Assembly: GCA_963791495.1 (NCBI GenBank)
Contig: CAWBST010000017.1
Location: 310,001 to 374,000 of the forward strand
DNA length: 64,000 nt
Origin: JAMXLO01 sp963791495
GTDB lineage: Bacteria > Pseudomonadota > Alphaproteobacteria > Acetobacterales > Acetobacteraceae
Reading direction: 5' to 3'
Shown: in pieces, positions 43,975-53,746 of the stretch
How positions within the stretch are numbered: the stretch's first letter is position 1
Layout of the letters: every line of letters starts with the position of its first letter
Program-made: the position numbers and the translations under genes
Notes under the pieces: generated by a model
The model's database searches: none
Told to the model about the DNA's origin: nothing
What the model saw: the letters and a program-made list of their open reading frames with translations, nothing else

Positions 43975-44357
43975 CGCATGAGATTGACGGTGGCGGCGCG
44001 AGAGGTCCCTTCCAGCCCCGCAGTTCGGCAATCGTCATGTCGGGCACGGCCGCCACCTGTGCACGTATCGCCGCATGATGCCCGTCAAGCTTCCCGGGCA
44101 CATGGCAGCGCTGCGGTCGCGCAGTTGTCTCACCCGTCTCGCGTCGCCAGCCCACCGCCTTTTGCAGCCTGCAGCAAGAAAAGACGCGGATGGCCGGGCC
44201 AAGCCAAGCCCGGCCATGACGGTGGGGTGCTGTCACTGCGCCAGTTGAAGCGCCTATCGCTGCGCAGAGCCTTACTGTCGCCGGGCTGCTGGCGCGGTGC
44301 ACAATAGTCCGCCAACCAGCAGCCCAGAGCAACTCGCCCGAACTGATGGTTCAAGAA
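43975..44357. other. Intergenic region between convergent genes
   Basis: About 380 bp with no supported gene. It holds a GC-rich palindrome at 44190-44217, described separately. Confidence 0.55.
44190..44217. repeat. 10-bp GC-rich palindrome (dispersed-repeat-like)
   Basis: ATGGCCGGGC at 44190-44199 and its exact reverse complement at 44208-44217 flank an 8-base loop. It lies between convergent genes and could end both transcripts. The motif resembles a dispersed repeat found in related genomes. Only one copy is in this window. Confidence 0.6.
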
Positions 44358-45716
44358 CTAATCGTGCTCGAACCCATATACCTCGGGCAGGATAAAGATG
44401 GCAGCCATCAAACCGATCAGCGGGAAGATGGCAGTGAACAGCGTCGCATTGGCCTGGCCGATCGCCGAGAACAGTACGGGGAACAGGAAGATGGCCAGGA
44501 ATGCCGGCAGCTTGACGAAGACATAGGCAAAGCCGGTTGCCGTGCCGCGATATTCGGGCCTGGCGACCATTGCCGGGATGGTGACGACGTTCTCCGCGTC
44601 CCAATAGTGCCCCCACAGCATCACCGCGGCGGCAAACGGCAGGATTTCGACGTGACCAGTGTAAAGTGCCGCGGCCGCAACAAGCAGGGCGACGAGCACA
44701 AGGGAGAATCCCGCAATGCTGAGTCCGCGCTGCCCGATCCGCGGCGTGATGAGCGGCCCCACCCAGCCGGAAATGGCAGCAATGATGTAGAGCGCGAGCG
44801 TCACGAGATTGGTGCCGAGTACACCTGAAACTCCAACCATTACGAACAGCACCGGAATGTAGAACGCGAATGTCGAAAATTCCGCGCTCTGCGCGAAGCA
44901 GGCGATCCAGCCGAACAGGGTGGCGCGCCAGCGGATCGGATCCTTGCGGATGTCGGCAAGGAATGCCGTCGGGCGCGGCCGCGGGATCTGGACATCCTCG
45001 TCCGGCAGCATGTCCAGCCTGTCCCCGTACATGCTCTGCGTCACTTGCTTCGCTTCGCGGAACCGGCCGTGACGAATGAGCCATACCGCGGTTTCGGGCA
45101 GATCATGGCGAAGGTAGAAGATGATGGCCGCCGGAACCGCGCCGAGGCCGAGTGTCACCCGCCAGATGAGATCCTTCGGCAGATCGCTGATGATGAAGAT
45201 GGCGATGACAGCGAGGGTAAGCACCTCGCCGAGTGCAAACATGAACTGCCAGCGATTGCCCATCACCTCGCGTTCGCCGCGGGGCATGGACTCCATGATG
45301 TAGCTGTAACCGCTGGAGATATCGCTGCCGAGTGGAATGCCAAGGATGAGGCGGACCACGACCAGCCACACCATGTTCGGCACGAACGCCTGCGCAAGGG
45401 CGAAGATGACGAACATCCCCATGGTGGACAGAAAGACGACCCGACGACCGAGCTTGTCTGCCAGCCATCCGCCGAGCAGCGCTCCGATGATGGCGCCGCC
45501 CTGTGTGCCGGCAGCCGCCAGTCCCAGCATCGCAGGCGAGGGATGGAAGATGTCGCGGATGAAGATCAGCACGAATGCGATTGAATAGAGGTCCCACGCC
45601 TCGACCAGAATCGAGGCCATCATCAGCCAGCCGATCCGCTGACCTTTTGGATTGTAGTTGGTGATCAGATAGCTGGCGGCGCGATCCATAGCCGCCTGAT
45701 ATGTTTGGGCCGACAA
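44358..45716 (-). CDS. MFS sugar/acid transporter
   Basis: 452 residues with twelve predicted helices and the sugar-porter signatures GGWLADKLGRRVVFL (loop 2-3), RLILGIPLGSDISSGYSYIM and ESMPRGERE after helix 4-5, and a long central loop (GDRLDMLPDEDVQIPRPRP). Start codon is a TTG at 45716 with GGAGGAGGG six bases upstream. Substrate unknown; position next to an enolase-superfamily dehydratase suggests an aldonic or uronic acid. Confidence 0.87.
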   Translation of the reverse strand: MSAQTYQAAMDRAASYLITNYNPKGQRIGWLMMASILVEAWDLYSIAFVLIFIRDIFHPSPAMLGLAAAGTQGGAIIGALLGGWLADKLGRRVVFLSTMGMFVIFALAQAFVPNMVWLVVVRLILGIPLGSDISSGYSYIMESMPRGEREVMGNRWQFMFALGEVLTLAVIAIFIISDLPKDLIWRVTLGLGAVPAAIIFYLRHDLPETAVWLIRHGRFREAKQVTQSMYGDRLDMLPDEDVQIPRPRPTAFLADIRKDPIRWRATLFGWIACFAQSAEFSTFAFYIPVLFVMVGVSGVLGTNLVTLALYIIAAISGWVGPLITPRIGQRGLSIAGFSLVLVALLVAAAALYTGHVEILPFAAAVMLWGHYWDAENVVTIPAMVARPEYRGTATGFAYVFVKLPAFLAIFLFPVLFSAIGQANATLFTAIFPLIGLMAAIFILPEVYGFEHD

Positions 45717-45758
45717 GATGTTCCCTCCTCCGGGTTTCCAAACAGTTCGAGTGTTCAG

Positions 45759-46964
45759 CTACACCTTTGTCATCCGACGTTCGCAGTCGGCTGCCGATAA
45801 TCGTTCGGGCTGCATCCTGGTCCCAAGCCCAACCCCAGTCATGGGATAAGCGAAGCCGTTCCGGATATCCGGCAGCTCAGTGAGGACTTCGCGATACCAA
45901 CCGCTGGTGAATGCACGCACGGTTTCCTGGATCAGCGTGTTGGGACAGTTGAGCGACAGATGCACGGAGGCTGTCAGCACCACGGGGCCGGTGCAGTCGT
46001 GCGGCGCCACCGGACGCCCCCATGCCTCGGCAAGTGTCGCGATCTTTTTTGCCTCGCCGATGCCGCCGCACCAGGAAAGGTCGAGCATCACCACATCGAC
46101 GGCGTCTGCCGTTAGAAACTCGCGAAACGCACGGCGGGTGGCGAGCGTCTCACTGGCGCAAATCGGCACGCTGGTGCGGGCACGCAGGCTCGCCAGAAGA
46201 TCGGCGTTCGTCATCTTGATCGGATCCTCAGCCCAGAACGGCCGAAATTCCGCAAGAGCACGCAGCACGACCTCGGCCGCCGGCGGAGTCCAGAGCGAAT
46301 GAAGTTCCGCCATGATATCCATCTTGCCGCCGACCGCAGCGCGTATCTTGTGGAACGGCACAAGCGCGGCATCCAACTCGGCGGCGGAGATCGAGCGCCC
46401 CTCAGATGCCTCGGCCGCGAAATCGAACGGCCAGATCTTCATCGCCGTTATGCCCTGCTCGAGCAGGGACTGCGCCAGTTCGTCGGCTCGGTTCAGAAAT
46501 GCGTCCAGATCCTCGTAGGGGCCGGCCGCCGATGCAGCATCAACGCCCCAGTTGCCGGTCTTCTGGCCGCCCTCGGCGCGGATGTAGCGATAGCCCGCGC
46601 AGGTGTTGTAGATGCGGACCTTATCGTGCGAGAGACCGCCGAGACATTCATAGAGCGGCTTTCCGACCGTTTGGCCGAACAGGTCCCAGAGCGCTATATC
46701 GACCGCTGAAGCAGCGCGCATCTCCACGCCGGAGCCGGTAAAGCCGAGATACTGGTTCTGCAATGTCCGACCATGCCGGTCCATCTGCAGTGCGGGCTTG
46801 CCAAGCAGCAGCGGGGCCACCGTCTCATGGATGTGCGCCTCGACCGCGCGCGGACCGAAGAAGGTCTCGCCGAGGCCGACCAGTCCTTCGTCCGTGTGGA
46901 TGTGGAGCCAGAGCAGATTGGGGAATTCGCCGAGCCGGATCGTCTCGAAGCCGGTGATCTTCAT
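45759..46964 (-). CDS. Mandelate racemase/muconate lactonizing enzyme family (acid-sugar dehydratase-like)
   Basis: 401 residues of the enolase superfamily. Metal ligands are Glu220 (MAELH), Glu246 (WAEDP) and Glu272 (ASETL). His322 in VAPHDCTGP and Lys176 in AMKIWPF are the probable acid/base residues. The pattern suits the MandR-like acid-sugar dehydratases such as galactonate or gluconate dehydratase; the substrate cannot be assigned. GGGAGAA lies upstream of the ATG. It is preceded by the jelly-roll gene and followed 42 bp later by the MFS gene. Confidence 0.88.
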   Translation of the reverse strand: MKITGFETIRLGEFPNLLWLHIHTDEGLVGLGETFFGPRAVEAHIHETVAPLLLGKPALQMDRHGRTLQNQYLGFTGSGVEMRAASAVDIALWDLFGQTVGKPLYECLGGLSHDKVRIYNTCAGYRYIRAEGGQKTGNWGVDAASAAGPYEDLDAFLNRADELAQSLLEQGITAMKIWPFDFAAEASEGRSISAAELDAALVPFHKIRAAVGGKMDIMAELHSLWTPPAAEVVLRALAEFRPFWAEDPIKMTNADLLASLRARTSVPICASETLATRRAFREFLTADAVDVVMLDLSWCGGIGEAKKIATLAEAWGRPVAPHDCTGPVVLTASVHLSLNCPNTLIQETVRAFTSGWYREVLTELPDIRNGFAYPMTGVGLGTRMQPERLSAADCERRMTKV

Positions 46965-47105
46965 GACGTTTCTCCCCGATGCGCTGGCCGTCGAGGCGGT
47001 CAACGCTATGGGCAGCCATCGCCGCCGATCCGTCACATGACGAATCGGCGCACACCAAATACTAGAAGTACGGGGAGGGAATATCTACCTTCGCGACGCC
47101 AGACG

Positions 47106-47753
47106 TCAGCGATAGAACTCGATCTTCGCTTCGCGGAACCAGAGGAAGTTTGCCGGCGCGGCTGAAATCGGGCCGTTGATGGCGAACACAGCGATCTCGA
47201 ACCTCTCGCCCGGCGTCACGGTGTCGCGGAGCACCAAGCGGTTGGGCATGTTGAAGCCCTGGATCGTCGCCGGGCTCGGCCTGCCGGCCGCGCGCGGCAT
47301 CTCGCCGTTGACCCAGACCTCCGCGTAGTCGTCCACGTTCACCGTCAGCACGGTCTTGGCGCCGGAGGTTGCGAAACCCGCGGCTTCTTCAGGTATCGTC
47401 AGTGTCGCGCGGAACCAGAAGAACGACACCATGCCGCCGCCGCGCTTTGCGCCCAACTCGGTCGGCGCGACCTCGGGCCAGTCCGAATCATCGAAGCCAC
47501 GTAGTTCGGCATGGGGATCGACGTCGTAGGTTGTCTTGAATTCGGGCATGGCATCAGAGAGCGCCGGACACTCGACCAGCTTCGCCTCCATTGCCTTCCA
47601 GCGCGCGCCGAACGCGGCCGAACCGGCGACGGTCATCAGATCGACCACGTGCGCCGGCGGCACCAGCGGCGCGAGCGGCGGCTGCGGCATGAGCAGCGGC
47701 GGCATTGCGGGCGGCGCGGAAACCGTCGGCCTTATGTAACCGTTCGCGGGCAT
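47106..47753 (-). CDS. Galactose-binding-like / GH2 jelly-roll domain protein
   Basis: 215 residues. The N-terminal 45 residues are Pro-rich (PPAMPPLLMPQPPLAPLVPP). The rest is one jelly-roll like the sugar-binding domain of family 2 glycoside hydrolases: FWFRATLTIPEEAAGF, VLTVNVDDYAEVWVNGEM and GFNMPNRLVLRD. No catalytic domain is present. The same domain often precedes gluconolactonase; here it stands alone. A strong GGGGAGGA ribosome site precedes the ATG. It is likely part of the sugar-acid cluster. Confidence 0.75.
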   Translation of the reverse strand: MPANGYIRPTVSAPPAMPPLLMPQPPLAPLVPPAHVVDLMTVAGSAAFGARWKAMEAKLVECPALSDAMPEFKTTYDVDPHAELRGFDDSDWPEVAPTELGAKRGGGMVSFFWFRATLTIPEEAAGFATSGAKTVLTVNVDDYAEVWVNGEMPRAAGRPSPATIQGFNMPNRLVLRDTVTPGERFEIAVFAINGPISAAPANFLWFREAKIEFYR

Positions 47754-47789
47754 TTCTTTGTTCCTCCCCCGATTGCTCAGTGCGTTGGA

Positions 47790-48518
47790 TCAGCCAGGTG
47801 GTGCGACAGACAGGCGGCCGACCACCTTATGCTTCTCTATCAGACCAGCGACGAGGCCGGAGGCTTTCGCCTGCTCGACGAAGTCGCGCAGGAATGTCGC
47901 GCCGGCTGCATTGGTGCGTGCGGTCCCGATCGCCTGCTGCACTGCCGTGAACTGGCCGTCCAGTATGCGCGCGCCGGGGATCTTCTGGATGTCGCCGAGC
48001 AGACCGGGGCGCAGCCCGGCGAGCGCGTCCAGCTTGTCGCGGATGAATTTCTCCGTGGCGCTGGCGAGGCTGTCGGACCGGACAAGTTCTGCGTGCTTGA
48101 TGTTGCGCTCCAGCCAGAGATCGTAAGCGCTGCGCGCTGTCACCGCGATGCGTACGCCCGGACGGTCCACGTCCTCGATCCTCTGCAGCGGTGAGCCGGC
48201 GGGGACCAGATACGTCGCCTCGATCTCCACGTAGGCGGCGGTGAAGGCGATCTTCTCCGCGCGCGCAGGTTCGGCGCCGATCAGGCCGATGTCCCACGTG
48301 TCGGTGCCAACCGCGTCCGCCAGTTCGCCAGGCTTCGCAAATGGCACGTACTTCACCGGCACGCCGAGGCGGTCGGCGATGGCGCGCGCCATGTCGGGCG
48401 AGACACCGTCCGGATCACCCGACGCGGTCTTGCCGGTGACCAGCAGGAAGTTGCTCATGTTGATGGCGGCACGCAGCACGCCGTGCGGGGCTAGTTCAGC
48501 GACGACCGATTGGGACAT
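47790..48518 (-). CDS. Family 3-type solute-binding protein without signal peptide
   Basis: 242 residues of the SBP_bac_3 fold: GVLRAAINMSNFLLVTGKTA, GVSPDMARAIADRLGVPV, and WDIGLIGAEPARAEKIAFTAAYV. No signal peptide or lipobox precedes the fold, so it may be cytoplasmic or the exported start may have been lost. No ABC permease is adjacent. It begins about 107 bp from the divergent hydrolase gene. The ligand is unknown. Confidence 0.82.
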   Translation of the reverse strand: MSQSVVAELAPHGVLRAAINMSNFLLVTGKTASGDPDGVSPDMARAIADRLGVPVKYVPFAKPGELADAVGTDTWDIGLIGAEPARAEKIAFTAAYVEIEATYLVPAGSPLQRIEDVDRPGVRIAVTARSAYDLWLERNIKHAELVRSDSLASATEKFIRDKLDALAGLRPGLLGDIQKIPGARILDGQFTAVQQAIGTARTNAAGATFLRDFVEQAKASGLVAGLIEKHKVVGRLSVAPPG

Positions 48519-48625
48519 GGGGGCTCGGGTCCAGGACGTGATGAGAGCCAGTGTATTTTGGGCTTCCGGCTGTCCGCAAGGCGGCTGGGAAAGTATGCTG
48601 ACCGAAGAGACCCCGCGAGGCGAAC

Positions 48626-49422
48626 ATGCCGCTCATCCACCACGTCGTCACAGGCGATGGCCGCCCACCGATCGTGTTCGTGCATGGCTTTGCCTGCGCG
48701 CATGGCGATTGGGATGCGCAGGTGGCGCATCTCTGCCCACGTCATCAGGTCGTGGCCGTCGATCTCCGTGGACACGGGGCAAGCCCCGGCACCGCAGCCG
48801 AATGCTCGATCGAGCGTTATGGCGCGGATGTGGCTGACATCATGCAGGCGCTTGCCCTGGCCCCTGCCGTGCTGGTCGGCCACAGCATGGGATGCCGGGT
48901 CGTCATGGAGGCCGCATTGCAGGCACCATCCCACATCGCCGGGGTCGTGCTCATCGACGGCAGCCAGTTCGCGCCGGCCATGGAAGCGACCCTCAAGGCA
49001 AGCTTTGCCGCGCCGAACGGCTTTGCGAACCTCACGCACAACTGGTTCCGCGATATGTTCACCGAGAAGAGCGATGCGACGAGGGTCGTCACGTCGTCGA
49101 CCGCGCCCTGCGCCTGCCGCGGCCGATCGGCGAGAAGATGCTGATGGATCTGCTGCGCTACGATATCGTGCGCCTCACCACCTCGTTGGCCGATCTGCGT
49201 GCGCCGGTCATGGCGGTGCAGACAACCTACAGCAACGAAAGGCGGGAACGGCGGTCGATGAGCGTCGGCCAGACCACACCCTATCTGGACATGCTGCGCG
49301 CCCGCATCCCGTCAGCGCGGATCGAGGTCATCGCGGACACCGGGCATTTCCCGCAGATCGATGAAGCCGCGCAGACGAATGCTCTGCTGGACAGTTTTCT
49401 CGCGGCGTTAGCCGTGCATTGA
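48626..49422 (+). pseudogene. Alpha/beta-hydrolase, frame-disrupted
   Basis: The protein starts well (VFVHGFACAHGDWDAQVAHL, then VLVGHSMGCRVVMEAAL with the nucleophile Ser) in one frame up to about 49085. It then continues in another frame to 49422 (RPIGEKMLMDLLRYDIVRL; VIADTGHFPQID with the catalytic His). The join needs one missing base in the GTCGTCACGTCGTCGAC region at 49085-49101. The full product would be about 265 residues. Either a real frameshift or a sequence error; a convergent gene nearby shows the same kind of damage. Confidence 0.78.
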
Positions 49423-49431
49423 GATGTCGCG

Positions 49432-50503
49432 TCAACCCGCAGCCACGATATCCGCCAGTGCCTTGCCGACATCGGCAGTGCCGGCCTGGCCGCCCATGTC
49501 ACGCGTCCTCGGGCCGCTCTCGCGCAGCAGCGTTTCGATCGCGGCGACGATCGCACGGCCCGCTGCGACTTCGCCGAGATGTTCGAGCATCAGCCCGGCC
49601 GACCAGACCTGGCCGATCGGATTGCAGATGAACTTGCCGGCGATGTCGGGCGCCGAGCCGTGCACCGGTTCGAACATCGAGGGGAATTTCCCCTCCGGAT
49701 TGATGTTGGCCGATGGCGCAATGCCGATTGATCCGGCCACCGCGGGACCAAGGTCCGACAGAATGTCACCGAACAGGTTGGAACCGACTACCACGTCGAA
49801 CCAGTCCGGATGCTGCACGAAGTGCGCGCACAGGATATCGATGTGGTACTGATCGGTACGGATGTCCGGGATACGACTTGCCCATCAGCGCAAAGCGTTC
49901 GTCCCAGTACGGCATGGTGAAGGTGATGCCGTTCGACTTGGTGGCCGACGTCAGGTGCTTCTTCGGACGGGTGCGCGCGAGTTCGAAGGCGTATCTCAGG
50001 ATGCGGTCCACGCCGTGTCGGGTGAGCACGCTCTGTTGGCTGACGAACTCGCGCTCCGTGCCCTCGAACATGCGTCCGCCGACCGATGAGTACTCGCCCT
50101 CGGTGTTCTCGCGTACAACGTAGAAATCGATGTCGGCTTCGGTGCGATTGGCAAGCGGCGTGCGCACGCCGGGCATCAGCTTGCAGGGGCGTAGATTCAC
50201 GTACTGGTCGAAGCCGCGCCGTATCGGGATCAGCAGACCCCAGAGCGAGATGTGGTCCGGCACGTCGGGCCACCCCACCGCGCCGAGCAGGATCGAGTCG
50301 GACTGCGCCAGACGCTCCATGCCGTCCGGCGGCATCATCGCGCCGGTCTTCTTGTAGGTCTCGCAGGACCAGTCGTAATGCGCGAACTCCAGGCCGAAGC
50401 CGAATCGGCGGGACGCGGCGTCAAGCACCTTCAGCGCCTCGGGCACCGTCTCCTTGCCGATCCCGTCGCCGGGCACCACTGCAATTCTGTGGGTTTTCGC
50501 CAT
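49432..50503 (-). pseudogene. Tartrate/D-malate dehydrogenase-like (isopropylmalate dehydrogenase family), frame-disrupted
   Basis: The first frame (from an ATG at 50503, GGAGGAGA upstream) gives VVPGDGIGKETVPEAL, LRPCKLMPGVRTPL, RENTEGEYSSVGGRMFEG and SATKSNGITFTMPYWDERF, the markers of the tartrate/D-malate dehydrogenase branch. Near 49875 a CCC run carries one extra base. After it the family continues in another frame (DQYHIDIL..., then DVVVGSNLFGDILSDLGPA; EPVHGSAPDIAGK) to 49432. The complete enzyme would have about 356 residues and oxidise tartrate or D-malate with NAD. Sequence error or recent inactivation cannot be separated here. Confidence 0.82.
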
Positions 50504-50523
50504 GGACTATCTCCTCCGTCGGT

Positions 50524-50551
50524 GATCAGTTATCAGCGATCAGTGATCGGT
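50524..50551. repeat. Four tandem 7-bp repeats (GATCAGT)
   Basis: GATCAGT, TATCAGC, GATCAGT, GATCGGT follow each other directly between the divergent starts at 50503 and 50571. Such heptamers could vary in copy number or bind a regulator of pyrE or the dehydrogenase. Confidence 0.7.
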
Positions 50552-50570
50552 GCGAGAGGGACCGGCGGAC

Positions 50571-51320
50571 ATGGCCAGACAGGCACAGGCGATGCCGAAT
50601 TCAGCCACCAGCGATTGGGACCGCGACGCAGCGCTGACGACCGCGCGCATCCTGCTGGAGATTGCGGCGATCAATTTCCGCCCCGACGAACCTTACACCT
50701 TCACCTCAGGCTGGAAGTCCCCCGTCTACATCGACTGCCGCCGCATCATCTTCTTCCCGCGCGCACGGACCAAGATCTGCGAGCTGGGTGTGGAGAAGAT
50801 CAACCGCCATATCGGCTACGAAACGATCGAAGCCGTGGCCGGCGGCGAGACCGCCGGAATTCCGTTCGCCGCCTGGATCGCTGACCGCATGGCCGCACCG
50901 ATGGCGTATGTGCGCAAGCAGGCGAAGGGCTTCGGCCGCAATGCGCTGATCGAGGGCGACGTGCCCGAAGGCAAGCGCACGCTGCTGGTGGAGGACCTCA
51001 CCACCGACGGCCAGTCGAAGATCCGCTTCGCCCAGTCGCTGCGGGACGCGGGCGCCATCGTGAACCACGCGTTCGTTGTGTTCTTCTACGGCGTGTTCCC
51101 CGGCGCGTTCGAGACGCTGGCGCGGATGGACATAGAGCTGCATCACCTGTGCACGTGGTGGGACGTGCTGGAGGCATGCAAGGACCGGCCATATTTCGCC
51201 GAACCGGCATTGGCCGAGGTGCGGCGGTTCCTGGAGAACCCGGTCGCGTGGTCGGCCGCGCACGGGGGCATCGCATCGGCCGAGGAGGCCATGGCGCGCA
51301 AGGCCGCTGCGGAAGCCTGA
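50571..51320 (+). CDS. pyrE: Orotate phosphoribosyltransferase
   Basis: 249 residues. The PRPP-binding motif is LLVEDLTTDGQSK, and the flexible loop VRKQAKGFGRNALIEG precedes it. It joins orotate and PRPP to give OMP in pyrimidine synthesis. The YTFTSGWKSPVYIDCRR start of the core is typical. ATG 50571 is used; an upstream GTG at 50550 is inside the tandem repeat. Confidence 0.92.
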   Translation: MARQAQAMPNSATSDWDRDAALTTARILLEIAAINFRPDEPYTFTSGWKSPVYIDCRRIIFFPRARTKICELGVEKINRHIGYETIEAVAGGETAGIPFAAWIADRMAAPMAYVRKQAKGFGRNALIEGDVPEGKRTLLVEDLTTDGQSKIRFAQSLRDAGAIVNHAFVVFFYGVFPGAFETLARMDIELHHLCTWWDVLEACKDRPYFAEPALAEVRRFLENPVAWSAAHGGIASAEEAMARKAAAEA

Positions 51321-51354
51321 CAGCAGTATAAATCGAGTGAGGGGGATGAGTGGC

Positions 51355-53673
51355 ATGCGCCTTGCGGTGGTGCTGATGCTCGCTGTGTTGCTGTTCGGCC
51401 GGATAGCGGCGCACGCACAGGATGCGACGACGTGGCCGCATACCGTCACCGGTCCGAACGGCGCCACAGTAGAGGTCTATCAGCCTCAGGCGATCTCCTG
51501 GCCGGACGAAAAGACCCTCACCGCGCGGATGGCGCTCGCCATCACACCGCCGGGCGGAAAGATGCCGATCCTCGGCACCATCGTGCTTTCCTTCGCCACG
51601 ACCACCGACAACGCGACGCGTCTTGTCAGTCTTGCCGATCCGAAGCTGACATCGTCGCACTTCCCCTCGCTCGACACGGCCCAGGCGCAGCAGTTCGATG
51701 AAAAGATTGCCGCCGTGTTGCGGACGCTGCAGCTCAAGCAGGTGCCGCTGGATGCGGTTGTGCTCAGCCTGAAGGAGCTGCCGCAGACACTGAAGCAGGT
51801 TGCGGTGAACAATGATCCGCCGACGATCTTCCATGCCGATCGCCCGGCAAGCCTGGTGGTGTTCGACGGCGAGCCGGTATTGGCGCCCGCGGGCAACAGC
51901 GGACTGAAGTTCGCCGTCAACACCAACTGGGACGTGTTCGTCGACCCCGCCGGCAGCGGCACGTGGTACCTGCTGAACAACGGCAGTTGGCTTGCGGCAT
52001 CGGCCGCCACCGGGCCGTACAAGCCGGTCATCAAGCTGCCGCCCGCGTTCGCACGGCTACCGGCCGACGCCAACTTCGCCGACGCGCGCAAGGCGATGCC
52101 GCCGAAGCCGGTCACCGCGGCGAAGGTTCCCACCATCTTCGTCAGCACGAAGCCGGCCGAGATCATCGTCACTGACGGCGCGATCCAGTTCGCGGCCATT
52201 CCCGGTACCGGCCTGCAATACGTGAAGAACACGGCAAGCGATCTGTTCTTCGATACGGCGCATGGCAGGTTCTATTACCTGGTCTCGGGCCGGTGGTTCT
52301 CCGCACCTGGTCTCGACGGCCCGTGGGTGTTCGCCTCCAACGACCTGCCGCCGGACTTTTCCCTGATTCCGCCGGGCAGTACGCAGGGTCACGTGCTGGC
52401 ATCGGTGCCCGGCACGTCTCAGGCGCAGCTTGCGGTGCTGCAGGCGCAAATCCCGCAGCAGGCGACGCTGAAGCGGGACGACGCGAAGTTGACCGTCAGC
52501 TATGCAGGGACGCCGGATTTCAAACCGATCCCCGGGACTGACCTGATCTATGCGGTCAATACGTCGTTCGAGGTGATAGGTGCCGGCGGCAAGTACTATG
52601 TCTGCTATCAGGGAGCGTGGTTCGTCGGTCCCTCGCCGACCGGACCGTGGACGCTTGCCGACGGCGTGCCGCCGGGGATCCACAGCATCCCACCGAGCAG
52701 TCCGCTGTACAACGTCACCTATGTGAACGTTTACGGATCGACCCCGGCGACAGTCACCTATGGCTATACCGCCGGCTACACGATGGGATACGTCGCCGCC
52801 GGTGTCGTCGTGTACGGCACGGGTTATTACTATCCGCCTTACATCGTGCCGGGCGTGGTCCCGGTCTACTACCCGTACCCTTACTCTTACGCCGGCAGCG
52901 TCTGGTACAATCCTGCGACCAGTACCTGGGCGCGCGGCGGCACAGTGTACGGTCCGTATGGCGGCGCCGTCACCGCGGGCACTGCCTACAACCCAGCGAC
53001 CGGCGCATGGGCGCATGGCGCCGCTGTCTATGGGCCCTACGGCGGTGCCGGTGCCTGGTCGGCCTATAACCCGACCACGGGAACCTATGCGCATGGCAGC
53101 GCGGCCTGGGGGCCGTACGGCGGCACGGCCAACGCGAGCTTCTCCAATCCGCGCTATGGCGTGTCGGGCAGCACGACGCAGAACGCCAACGCCTACTCGC
53201 GCTGGGGCTCCAGCACGATCAGCGGACCGCACCAGACGATCAACACCGCGAGCGGCAGCAACGCACGCGGCTCGGCCAGCGCGTTCAGTTCCAGCACCGG
53301 GGCGGCGGCCGCCGGCATCCACACGAACACCGGCAACAACGCAGCGATCGGACGGACCGCCAGCGGCAACGTGTATGCCGGCGCCGATGGCAACGCCTAC
53401 AAGCACACCGACAGCGGCTGGTCGAAGTGGAACAACGGATCGTGGCAGCCGGTGCAGCCGCCGGCCAGCCAGCGCTCGCAGCAAACTCTCGGCGGCAGTG
53501 CCGGGACAGCGCGCACCCAGACGCCGGCCTCGCGGCAGACGCTCAGCTCCGGCAGCTATCAGCAGCTCGAACAGGACCGCTTCGCGCGGTTCCAGGGAGG
53601 CTCGGAAGGACGGCAGTTCTCCGCGCCCGAGGGTCGTTCATTCGGCGGCGGTGGTGGCCGGTTCAGGAGGTGA
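51355..53673 (+). CDS. Secreted repeat-rich protein of 'carbohydrate-binding V/XII' type
   Basis: 772 residues with a cleavable signal peptide (MRLAVVLMLAVLLFG, cleavage after AHAQ). Residues 30-450 contain three related beta-domains with Trp/Tyr-rich strands (SGTWYLLNNGSWLAAS, HGRFYYLVSGRWFSAP, GGKYYVCYQGAWFVGP). Then come short repeats YNPATGAWAHGAAVYGPYGG, and a Ser/Asn/Gly-rich tail ending in a GGGGRFRR basic end. This kind of protein is often labelled carbohydrate-binding family V/XII; the substrate is unknown. AGGGGG lies upstream of the start. It directly precedes the giant adhesin gene. Confidence 0.8.
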   Translation: MRLAVVLMLAVLLFGRIAAHAQDATTWPHTVTGPNGATVEVYQPQAISWPDEKTLTARMALAITPPGGKMPILGTIVLSFATTTDNATRLVSLADPKLTSSHFPSLDTAQAQQFDEKIAAVLRTLQLKQVPLDAVVLSLKELPQTLKQVAVNNDPPTIFHADRPASLVVFDGEPVLAPAGNSGLKFAVNTNWDVFVDPAGSGTWYLLNNGSWLAASAATGPYKPVIKLPPAFARLPADANFADARKAMPPKPVTAAKVPTIFVSTKPAEIIVTDGAIQFAAIPGTGLQYVKNTASDLFFDTAHGRFYYLVSGRWFSAPGLDGPWVFASNDLPPDFSLIPPGSTQGHVLASVPGTSQAQLAVLQAQIPQQATLKRDDAKLTVSYAGTPDFKPIPGTDLIYAVNTSFEVIGAGGKYYVCYQGAWFVGPSPTGPWTLADGVPPGIHSIPPSSPLYNVTYVNVYGSTPATVTYGYTAGYTMGYVAAGVVVYGTGYYYPPYIVPGVVPVYYPYPYSYAGSVWYNPATSTWARGGTVYGPYGGAVTAGTAYNPATGAWAHGAAVYGPYGGAGAWSAYNPTTGTYAHGSAAWGPYGGTANASFSNPRYGVSGSTTQNANAYSRWGSSTISGPHQTINTASGSNARGSASAFSSSTGAAAAGIHTNTGNNAAIGRTASGNVYAGADGNAYKHTDSGWSKWNNGSWQPVQPPASQRSQQTLGGSAGTARTQTPASRQTLSSGSYQQLEQDRFARFQGGSEGRQFSAPEGRSFGGGGGRFRR

Positions 53674-53746
53674 GGCGGGCCGCCTTCATCATTCATTAAT
53701 CGGCTCCTCGCTATCGAGGCGGTCCCGCGCGCAGCCGAGGACCGTC

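Noticed and set aside
52057..53484. Minus-strand open frame of about 475 codons over the secreted repeat protein
   Set aside because: Antisense to the signal-peptide-bearing gene and Arg/Gly-rich shadow composition.
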